Shown: positions 13,413-19,540 of the stretch, piece after piece
How positions within the stretch are numbered: the first letter of the stretch is position 1
Layout: each line of letters begins with the position of its first letter
The notes under the pieces: model-generated
The model's input: the letters and a program-made list of their open reading frames with translations, nothing else
Database searches by the model: none
Told to the model about the DNA's origin: nothing
Program-made: the position numbers and the translations under genes
Source: JALWZX01 sp964506905
GTDB taxonomy: Bacteria; Patescibacteriota; WWE3; 2-01-FULL-39-13
Direction: 5' to 3'
DNA: 19,540 bases
NCBI GenBank assembly: GCA_964506905.1
Contig: CAZDNW010000016.1
Location: forward strand, 1-19,540

Positions 13413-13952
13413 ATGTCAAAAAACCTAGAAAGAAAAAAACAGATCGTTAATGATCTTACTGACCAATTAAAACAAACTGGCGATGTCGAAGGGCAAGCTA
13501 CAACAGTAGTTTTTAATTACACTTCAATCACCGCTAATGAGATAAATGAATTAAGATCAGCACTTTTTGAACACGATGCAAAATTAAAGATTACTAAAAA
13601 TACTTTAATAAAAAGAGTGCTAGAAAATACCGGTGTAAATTTAGAAAAAGATTTAGAGGGTCAAAACGCAATTCTTATACCTAACAATAAAGATGTGATT
13701 TCCCCTATTAAAACTTTATATGAATTTATTAAAAAGAATGAAAAAGGTGAAATTACACTAGGTGTATTAAATAGTCAAATAATTACTAAAGAAAAGGTAG
13801 AAGAATTGTCTAAATTACCATCAAGAGATGAATTACTAGCACAAGTGGTCGGCGGATTGGCATCACCAATACGAGGATTTGCGTATGCATTAAACGGTGT
13901 TCAATCTAAATTTGTTAGAGTATTAGGCGAAATAAAAAATCAAAAAGAGTAG
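13413..13952 (+). CDS. rplJ: 50S ribosomal protein L10
   Basis: L10 is the base of the ribosomal stalk: its N-terminal domain binds 23S rRNA and its C-terminal helix carries the L7/L12 dimers. The sequence shows MSKNLERKKQIVNDL at the start, then the core with VVFNYTSITANEINELRSAL, KITKNTLIKRVL, the LPSRDELLAQVVGGLASPIRG motif, and the final helix FAYALNGVQSKFVRVLGEIK. An upstream in-frame ATG at 13386 would add nine residues that do not look like L10. The ATG at 13413 matches the family start better, so it is chosen. Neither has a Shine-Dalgarno. The stop is TAG. Confidence 0.95.
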   Translation: MSKNLERKKQIVNDLTDQLKQTGDVEGQATTVVFNYTSITANEINELRSALFEHDAKLKITKNTLIKRVLENTGVNLEKDLEGQNAILIPNNKDVISPIKTLYEFIKKNEKGEITLGVLNSQIITKEKVEELSKLPSRDELLAQVVGGLASPIRGFAYALNGVQSKFVRVLGEIKNQKE

Positions 13953-14090
13953 TTTATGTGTAAAAATTGTACTGTAATTTTGTTAATTTGAGTATTAATT
14001 AAGTATCAATTAGTTTAAATACATTAAAGATATCATAAAAATAAATAATTGTTGATTGAATAGAGTCAATTAACATTTATATAGTCACTT

Positions 14091-14096
14091 AGGAGG
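14091..14096 (+). promoter_or_regulatory. Strong Shine-Dalgarno of rplL
   Basis: AGGAGG, continuing as AGGAGGTGA, lies 10 nt before the rplL ATG. It is the only near-perfect Shine-Dalgarno found before a gene in this window. It fits the need for several copies of L7/L12 per ribosome. Confidence 0.8.
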
Positions 14097-14106
14097 TGAA
14101 TAAAGT

Positions 14107-14601
14107 ATGGCAGAAGATAAAAAAGTAGAAGCAGAACAAAAAAAGCCAGAAGATGCAAAAGTAGAAGATACAAACACTGAAACAGAAGCACAAAAAGAAG
14201 AAGTAAATTTATCAGATAATGCTAAAAAAGTTATGGAACTCGTAGAAAATATGACCGTCTTAGAGTTATCAGATTTAGTTAAAGCATTAGAAGATAAATT
14301 TGGCGTATCAGCAGCAGCACCAATGATGGTTGCCGGCGCAGTTGCAGGTGGAGCAACTGGTGGTGGAGAAGAAGCAACAGAAGAAAAATCAGCTTATGAT
14401 GTCGTACTTAAAAGCGCAGGAGATCAAAAGATAGCAGTAATTAAAGTAATTAGAGAACTCGACCAAAGTTTAGGTTTAGTTGACGCAAAGAACTTAGCTG
14501 AAACTGCAGATGCAGTTATATTAGAAGGTGCTAAAAAGGAAGAAGCTGAAGAAGCAAAGAAGAAACTAGAAGAAGCTGGTGCAACTGTTGAACTTAAGTA
14601 A
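14107..14601 (+). CDS. rplL: 50S ribosomal protein L7/L12 with acidic N-terminal extension
   Basis: Residues about 35-164 are a standard L7/L12. The dimerising N-terminal helices are VMELVENMTVLELSDLVKALEDKFGV. An Ala/Gly-rich hinge at about 73-92 follows, and then the C-terminal factor-binding domain with YDVVLKSAGDQKIAVIKVIRE and EGAKKEEAEEAKKKLEEAGA. The protein recruits translation GTPases. The first 34 residues are a Glu/Lys/Asp-rich low-complexity tail absent from most homologues, giving 164 residues instead of about 120-130. The start is fixed by the strong Shine-Dalgarno. The gene ends the ribosomal cluster at a strong terminator, and rpoB does not follow. Confidence 0.97.
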   Translation: MAEDKKVEAEQKKPEDAKVEDTNTETEAQKEEVNLSDNAKKVMELVENMTVLELSDLVKALEDKFGVSAAAPMMVAGAVAGGATGGGEEATEEKSAYDVVLKSAGDQKIAVIKVIRELDQSLGLVDAKNLAETADAVILEGAKKEEAEEAKKKLEEAGATVELK

Positions 14602-14628
14602 GAACAGAAAAGTTATGCTTTAAAACCG

Positions 14629-14656
14629 AAAGCCCTCAATGTGAGGGCTTTTTTTA
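14629..14656 (+). terminator. Intrinsic terminator after rplL
   Basis: AAAGCCCTCA (14629-14638) and TGAGGGCTTT (14642-14651) form a perfect 10-bp stem with a 3-nt loop, and the T-run continues past the stem. It is the clearest rho-independent terminator in the window. Confidence 0.95.
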
Positions 14657-14753
14657 TTTCGTTTACATATCACTTATATAAGAGATTGAAACACAAAATC
14701 CCTTGGTTTGTAATATAAAACAAATACATAGTCAGTCAAGTTTCTGTCATAAA

Positions 14754-14792
14754 TTCCACATAAATATGTTATAGTAATTTTTCATTGTGGAA
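14754..14792. repeat. TTCCACA / TGTGGAA inverted repeat
   Basis: The arms at 14754-14760 and 14786-14792 flank 25 AT-rich bases and lie just upstream of the promoter of the surface-protein operon. They share the TGTGGAA core with the GAATTC dyads elsewhere, so a common binding factor or repeat family is possible. Confidence 0.4.
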
Positions 14793-14797
14793 ATATA

Positions 14798-14825
14798 TTG
14801 AAAGATTCTGTAATCTAATTATTAT
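14798..14825 (+). promoter_or_regulatory. Promoter of the surface-protein operon
   Basis: TTGAAA (14798-14803), a 16-nt spacer and TATTAT (14820-14825) precede the ATG at 14851, giving an expected leader of about 20 nt. It is placed right after the rplL terminator, so the operon is independent of the ribosomal cluster. No other gene or RNA was seen in 14657-14797. Confidence 0.5.
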
Positions 14826-14850
14826 AAAGTTGTTTTGAAACAATTCTAAT

Positions 14851-16536
14851 ATGACTAAGCACAGATTAAATTATACAAAAACTCTCTTATTAGTGACTTC
14901 GTTATTTGTTATCGGGGTTCTTGCCCTACACTTTACAAGCAAATCAAATGCAGATACTGTTTCAACATCTGTAACCGTTGGAAATACACCACCTTCCTTT
15001 TCAGGAGATGCAGCTGAAAATCCAGCCAGTGATGATACAACGCCAACAGATGTAGGTGCAGATGTTACTTTTGAAGCAACTGCAAACGATCCTAATTTAG
15101 AAGATTACTATTTAATAATTTGTAAAACTAACGCAGTTACACCAACAAATGGTGGCGCTCCGACTTGTGATGGCGGTCAATGGTGTATAAGTTCTGCAAC
15201 ATCAAGTGGAAGTCAAGCAAGCTGTAGTTACACAGTTCAAGCAACAGATACCAACGAAAGTTATGACTGGTATGCATTTGTTTGTGATAGTAACTCATCA
15301 TCAGCACAATGTTCATCAGCAAATCAAGGTTCTGGAAATAGTGGTTCACCATTTAGTGTAAACCATCCACCTGTTTTTAATACAATTTCAAATGATGGGC
15401 CAAAAAACCCAGGTGAAGCAGTAACTTGGTCGACAAACTCATCTACAACAGATCCGGATACTGCAGGAACAGCAGATACAGTTAAACTAATTGTTTGTAA
15501 AACACCTGGGATAACAGCAGACGATTGTGACGGTGGTGCAACTGACAGATGGTGTGTCAGTGGATTTGTAGCTGATTCACCAAGTTGTTCATATACACCA
15601 CCAATTCCAACTGCGGATGATACATATGACGCCTATGTATATTTAGTTGACCAACACTATCTAGCTTCAACAAGTACAACGCAGGGAACTAACAGTTCAT
15701 ACGATGTTAATAATGTGAACCCGGTAGTATCGAATGTAGTTATAGATAATGGTAATGATATTAACTTAAATGAAAGCTCAACATATTCAGTTACAATTAC
15801 AGCCGATGTAACTGATAACAATGGCTGTAGTACAACAGAAATACCAACAGTAGTAACAAGTCTTTACAGATCAGCTGTTGGCTCAGCAAACTGTGATTCT
15901 GCAGGAGAAGAAGATTACGACAGTTGTTACCCAGTGAAATCTTGTACACAAAATAGTTGTACAGGTGCCGGTGCAACATATACTTGTACCGTAGATATGC
16001 AATATCATGCAGATCCAACCGATACAGATACACCATACACAGCAGAAAACTGGTTATCTACAGTTCTAGCAACAGATGACGATTCAGCACAAGGGTCAAC
16101 AGAATCGGCTTCAGGTGTTGAAGTAAATAGTTTAACAGCTATGGATGTAACTTCAGCAATAGATTACGGTTTACAGACTGTAGGAACAAATACTGGTAAT
16201 TTAGACCAAACCACAGTTGTAACAGCAACAGGTAATGTAGGTCTTGATGAACAATTATCAGGTACCGATATGACAGATGGTAGTGGACATACTATAGTTG
16301 TAACACAACAACATTACGATTTATCGCAAGTAGCATATTCATCAGCAACACCATTAACTACAACAGACACAGAAGTTGAGTTAAATGTCGCGAAAACAAA
16401 ATCAACCGGAACAACAACAAATCCTGAAACTGGTGATACATGGTGGGGTATAGAAATTCCAACGGGTACGGTATCCGGATCTTACACTGGTCAAAACACT
16501 GTAACCGCAGTTAAAGGTGAATATGCCGATTGGTAA
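14851..16536 (+). CDS. Secreted cysteine-rich repeat protein, probable cell-surface protein
   Basis: A signal peptide is clear: basic start, hydrophobic core at about 11-27, and a likely cut after SNA at 34. Three Ig-like modules follow, at about 47-172, 173-290 and 291-432. The first two share a motif of the form LI-x-CKT ... CDGG ... WC-x-S ... SCSYT, so their cysteines probably form matching disulfides. The C-terminal part (433-556) runs through IDYGLQTVGTNTGNLDQTTV, TGNVGLDEQLSGTDM and IPTGTVSGSYTG, a beta-rich pattern seen in bacterial surface proteins. There is no transmembrane anchor or sortase signal. The composition is rich in Thr, Ser, Asp and Ala. It is 47 nt upstream of a membrane-anchored gene that could hold it on the cell. 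No enzymatic role is apparent. Confidence 0.8.
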   Translation: MTKHRLNYTKTLLLVTSLFVIGVLALHFTSKSNADTVSTSVTVGNTPPSFSGDAAENPASDDTTPTDVGADVTFEATANDPNLEDYYLIICKTNAVTPTNGGAPTCDGGQWCISSATSSGSQASCSYTVQATDTNESYDWYAFVCDSNSSSAQCSSANQGSGNSGSPFSVNHPPVFNTISNDGPKNPGEAVTWSTNSSTTDPDTAGTADTVKLIVCKTPGITADDCDGGATDRWCVSGFVADSPSCSYTPPIPTADDTYDAYVYLVDQHYLASTSTTQGTNSSYDVNNVNPVVSNVVIDNGNDINLNESSTYSVTITADVTDNNGCSTTEIPTVVTSLYRSAVGSANCDSAGEEDYDSCYPVKSCTQNSCTGAGATYTCTVDMQYHADPTDTDTPYTAENWLSTVLATDDDSAQGSTESASGVEVNSLTAMDVTSAIDYGLQTVGTNTGNLDQTTVVTATGNVGLDEQLSGTDMTDGSGHTIVVTQQHYDLSQVAYSSATPLTTTDTEVELNVAKTKSTGTTTNPETGDTWWGIEIPTGTVSGSYTGQNTVTAVKGEYADW

Positions 16537-16540
16537 ATTA

Positions 16541-16556
16541 ATTAAGGGGAAATTAA
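16541..16556 (+). promoter_or_regulatory. Shared ATTAAGGGGAA element before the anchor gene
   Basis: ATTAAGGGGAAATTAA is almost the same as the element before rplK (11666-11681), at the same distance of about 40 nt from the next ATG. Here TTAATT and AATTAA flank AAGGGGA, so the G-run could sit in a hairpin loop. Confidence 0.35.
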
Positions 16557-16583
16557 AAGTATTAAAATTAAGTTAATAAAAAT

Positions 16584-18059
16584 ATGACAAAATTAACGAA
16601 TAAATTCAAATTAATAATCACTACCCTATCAGTATTTGTATTCGCATTAATGGTTTTTCCCACAAAATCATTTGCCGGATTCGGAATTAGCCCTTCTGAC
16701 ATTGTAAATGGACATTTAAAACCAGGCGACCATTACGAAAAAACAGTAATTATCTCAAGATCTGATCCAACAGAAGATTTGGTTGCTACGGTAGATGTGG
16801 ATTTTGAAGGTATAGAAGACTGGTTTACCTTCGATCCTGGCCAGGAATTCACATTACCAAAGGGAGAAAAAAGATTCCCCTTAAAAATTGTAATAGATGT
16901 ACCTGAAGATGCGCCATTTCAAAAATATACTGGCGCGATAAGAATTAGAGCAATGTCTCCTGAAGAACAACAATCTGGAGTATCTATTGTAAAAGGTGCT
17001 AAAGTTCAAGTTGCATTGGCAACAACAGAACTAGATGTTGTTGATTTATTAGTTAGATCGTTAAAGATAAAACAACCCGTTGTATCTGGCGAACCAGTTA
17101 CATTAGTAATGAATATTGAAAATGTAGGTAATAAAGAATCCGCACCATCAAAAGTTGAACTAGTCGTTTACGATTTAGCTGATAATGAAATTACTACAGC
17201 AACAGCAACTCAAATTGAAAAAATAGAACCCGGAAAAACAAATGAAGTAACAGCAGAATTTTACCCAGAAGTAGATCCTGGTGAATATTTCGGTGTAGCA
17301 AAAGTTTATCTGGGCGACAATATGATTAGAGAAGCGAAAATGTATTTTAAGATTGATGAAAAACCACAAATTTCTGAAAATCAACAACCTCAGGTTGTAA
17401 CAACAACAGAAATAGATATACCAGAATATATACAATTCGTCCAAAATAACATGTATATATTATTAGGTGTCGGTGCTTTGTTACTACTAATAATACTAAT
17501 AATAATAATTGTATTGATTAAAAAGAAACCAGAAAAGCACGCCAGTGCAGCAAAACATATTCCATATATAATCTTTATATTCATACTCCTCTATTTGGTG
17601 TATGCGATAGTAATAATGTACACGGCAAAAGATGTTATATTTAAGACCACAACAACTTCTTTGACACCAGTGGTGCAAACAACTGAAGAAACAGTTACAA
17701 AACCTGTAAATCCAGAAGAAAATGTTAAGGGTGCCGAAACTGAAATCGATAGAACACAACCCACAAGCACATTGACGGTTGCAGGTCCTGAATATAAAGG
17801 GGTTTATTATGTTTATAATGAACCAAATGAAAACGCAAAAGTTGTATATGAAGCTAAAGATGGTGAAGAACTAGATGTTTTCGATGAACAAGATGGCTGG
17901 TACGGAATTTTATTACCAGACGGAACCAGTGGCTGGATAAAAGCAGATTCAGTAAAAACTGTAAACGATGAAACTAAACAAGATGCACAAAGGACTTACA
18001 AAACAAAACAACCAACAAAAGTAAATCCGGCGGAAAGTGAAAATAGTGCTACTGAATAA
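16584..18059 (+). CDS. Membrane-anchored surface protein with CARDB-like and SH3b domains
   Basis: Domains in order are as follows. A signal peptide is likely cut after SFA at 31. A beta-sandwich starting FGISPSDIVNGHLKPGD resembles the DUF916-type domains that pair with WxL surface proteins. A CARDB-like domain spans about 155-257 (NIENVGNKESAPSKVELVVYD). Two transmembrane helices follow at about 290-312 and 327-347, joined by a short basic loop KKKPEKHASAAKH. After a Thr/Glu-rich linker there is a bacterial SH3b domain at about 404-459 (YYVYNEPNENAKVV ... GWYGILLPDGTSGWI). The predicted topology puts both the N-terminal domains and the SH3b domain outside, where SH3b could touch peptidoglycan. 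The gene follows the repeat protein and precedes glgA by 9 nt, so all three probably form one operon. The DUF916 link is a resemblance only. Confidence 0.78.
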   Translation: MTKLTNKFKLIITTLSVFVFALMVFPTKSFAGFGISPSDIVNGHLKPGDHYEKTVIISRSDPTEDLVATVDVDFEGIEDWFTFDPGQEFTLPKGEKRFPLKIVIDVPEDAPFQKYTGAIRIRAMSPEEQQSGVSIVKGAKVQVALATTELDVVDLLVRSLKIKQPVVSGEPVTLVMNIENVGNKESAPSKVELVVYDLADNEITTATATQIEKIEPGKTNEVTAEFYPEVDPGEYFGVAKVYLGDNMIREAKMYFKIDEKPQISENQQPQVVTTTEIDIPEYIQFVQNNMYILLGVGALLLLIILIIIIVLIKKKPEKHASAAKHIPYIIFIFILLYLVYAIVIMYTAKDVIFKTTTTSLTPVVQTTEETVTKPVNPEENVKGAETEIDRTQPTSTLTVAGPEYKGVYYVYNEPNENAKVVYEAKDGEELDVFDEQDGWYGILLPDGTSGWIKADSVKTVNDETKQDAQRTYKTKQPTKVNPAESENSATE

Positions 18060-18068
18060 TATTCATAT

Positions 18069-19540
18069 ATGAAAGTTTTAATCGCTGCCTCAGAATGTTC
18101 TCCATTAGTAAAAGTTGGTGGAATAGCCGATGTTATCGGTAGTTTGCCAATAGCGTTAAAAAAGCTTGGAATAGATGTTAGAATTGTAATTCCCTATTAC
18201 AAACCTTTACTTGATAAAATACACGATGATCCGAATATAAAGACCGATGAAGTATTACGGTTTAATTCCCCATACGGAGATAAAGAATACCAAGTAATAA
18301 TTTATGAAACAATTTTACCTAATACTGATGTACCTGTTTATTTGGTTTACAATAAAGAATATTTATCTAATGCTGGTGTTTATTATTCGCCAACGGCTAT
18401 GCCAAGTACTCAAGATGAATTGGTAAGGTTTGCGTTTTTTAGTAGAACCATATCGGATGCCTTTACCTACCCTGACAGTATATTTCACCCAGATGTAATT
18501 CACTTAAACGATTGGCATACAGGCTTGGTACCACAAATTGTACAAAGTACACACAGATACAACACTACTGGACTTCCAAGAACAATATTTACAATTCATA
18601 ATCTAGCGTACCAAGGATTTAGTAGTGTTGATGTAGCTGAAAAAGTTGGTATAGATATAGCAACAAATCAAACAGTCAAATGGGACACAACAGATGATAA
18701 TTTGGATTTTGTTTTACAAGGAATTGTCGGTGCTGATTATATAACAACAGTATCAGAGCATTATGCTGAGGAAATAATGACTCCAGAACACGGCGAAGGT
18801 TTACATGAAATTCTTAAGGCGCGAGAATCAAGAGTTGTTGGTATCTTAAACGGAATAAGTTACGAAGTTTTTGATCCAGCAAAAGACCAAATGATTTATC
18901 AAAATTATGCTAAAGCAAATGTAAACGAAGGAAAAGCAGCAAATAAAGCAAAATTACAAATGGATTTAGGTTTAGATGTAAATCCAAATAAACCAATACT
19001 TGCTGCAATAAGTAGATTAGCAGACCAAAAAGGACTGGATTTAGTTATAGATAAATTAAAAGACATATTAGACATTGGATATCAATTTGTATTATTAGGA
19101 ACAGGTGATCCAATGTTAGAAGCCGCGTTTAAAGATTTTAAAGAAATGCATCCTGAGTATGCACATGATTATAGCCCTAACATAACATTTTCTGAAGAAC
19201 TTGCACGCAAAATTTATGCTGCAAGCGATATGTTTGTTATACCATCAAGATTTGAACCTTGCGGTCTAACACAAATGATAGCAATGAAATATGGTTCAGT
19301 GCCTATTGTTAGAGCAACGGGCGGTCTGTACGATACTGTACAAGATGGCACCACAGGTTTCGTTTTTGATAAATTTGACTCTGCAGAAATGTTAAATGCA
19401 CTAAAACGTGCGTTTGTAACCTATTCTACTGATAAAAATAAATGGAATTCATTGATACATAATTGTGTTAATCAAGATTTCAGTTGGACAAGAAGTGCTC
19501 AAAAATATGCTGTTTTGTATAAAAAAGCGTTGGCGTTGTA
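18069..19540 (+). CDS. glgA: Glycogen/starch synthase (GT5), reaching the window end
   Basis: The enzyme transfers glucose from ADP-glucose (or UDP-glucose) to growing alpha-1,4-glucan. The N-terminal KVGGIADVIGSLP is the GT5 nucleotide-sugar loop (K-x-G-G). HLNDWHTGLVP and FTIHNLAYQG are conserved in the first Rossmann domain. The second domain has LNGISYEVFDP, ISRLADQKGLDL and the catalytic FVIPSRFEPCGLTQMIAMKYG, followed by ATGGLYDTV. About 490 codons are present and the last two bases are TA, so the stop may lie at the very next base; the length then matches the family. The start ATG is 9 nt after the previous stop. No glgC or glgB is visible in the window, so the precursor source is unknown. 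Confidence 0.95.
   Translation, partial: MKVLIAASECSPLVKVGGIADVIGSLPIALKKLGIDVRIVIPYYKPLLDKIHDDPNIKTDEVLRFNSPYGDKEYQVIIYETILPNTDVPVYLVYNKEYLSNAGVYYSPTAMPSTQDELVRFAFFSRTISDAFTYPDSIFHPDVIHLNDWHTGLVPQIVQSTHRYNTTGLPRTIFTIHNLAYQGFSSVDVAEKVGIDIATNQTVKWDTTDDNLDFVLQGIVGADYITTVSEHYAEEIMTPEHGEGLHEILKARESRVVGILNGISYEVFDPAKDQMIYQNYAKANVNEGKAANKAKLQMDLGLDVNPNKPILAAISRLADQKGLDLVIDKLKDILDIGYQFVLLGTGDPMLEAAFKDFKEMHPEYAHDYSPNITFSEELARKIYAASDMFVIPSRFEPCGLTQMIAMKYGSVPIVRATGGLYDTVQDGTTGFVFDKFDSAEMLNALKRAFVTYSTDKNKWNSLIHNCVNQDFSWTRSAQKYAVLYKKALAL

Noticed and set aside
14830..14843. TTGTTT/AAACAA dyad just before the surface protein start as a regulatory hairpin
   Set aside because: The loop would be only two bases, and such AT dyads are frequent by chance here.
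15137..17759. Several minus-strand frames opposite the surface protein genes
   Set aside because: They are rich in Tyr, His, Leu and Cys in patterns expected from the reverse complement of Thr/Ser/Asp-rich and Ile-rich coding DNA, with no family match.
1..19540. CRISPR array, insertion sequence, transposase, integrase or rRNA gene
   Set aside because: No regularly spaced repeats, no transposase or integrase motifs and no rRNA sequence were found on either strand. The tRNA-flanked segment therefore lacks its own recombinase.

Overview
The window is strongly AT-rich bacterial DNA with short intergenic gaps, few Shine-Dalgarno sequences, and small proteins with unusual N-terminal extensions. 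No in-frame TGA interrupts a conserved gene, so the standard bacterial code fits. Stops are mostly TAA, with a few TAG and one TGA. These traits suggest a reduced-genome lineage of the Candidate Phyla Radiation (Patescibacteria). That placement is an inference from style and gene content; a ribosomal-protein tree would be needed to settle it.

Left part (1-3217, + strand): the tail of a GNAT acetyltransferase, an M20 metallopeptidase, and a membrane-anchored fusion of a Memo-like domain with an AMMECR1 domain. The next block (3218-6663, - strand) holds an ASCH-domain protein that meets the Memo gene tail to tail, a membrane-anchored unknown protein, a DHH-family phosphoesterase and a class I glutamine amidotransferase.

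Rearranged part (6740-8387): the 3' half of a tRNA-Thr gene is joined to a 422-nt diverged copy of the end of the Memo-AMMECR1 and ASCH genes. A single-pass membrane protein gene follows, and then the intact tRNA-Thr(UGU) gene. A 45-nt perfect direct repeat of the tRNA 3' half flanks about 1.5 kb. This is the most unusual structure here. It looks either like an integrative-element scar at a tRNA gene or like a tandem duplication that later lost pieces.

Middle part (8507-10564, - strand): a CYTH-domain protein, tRNA-Thr(GGU), a site-2-type M50 protease and a DgkA-family lipid kinase.

Right part (10718-14656, + strand): the conserved secE-nusG-rplK-rplA-rplJ-rplL cluster. It is broken up by a terminator-like hairpin after rplK, structured leaders before rplA and rplJ, and a strong terminator after rplL. 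rpoB does not follow. L1, L7/L12 and NusG all carry charged N-terminal extensions.

Far right (14798-19540, + strand): an apparent operon with its own promoter. It encodes a secreted cysteine-rich repeat protein, a membrane-anchored partner with an SH3b domain, and a glycogen/starch synthase cut by the window end at or just before its stop. The first two look like an envelope surface module.

A recurring theme is a -10 hexamer placed 6-7 nt before the start codon of single genes on both strands, which implies leaderless mRNAs.
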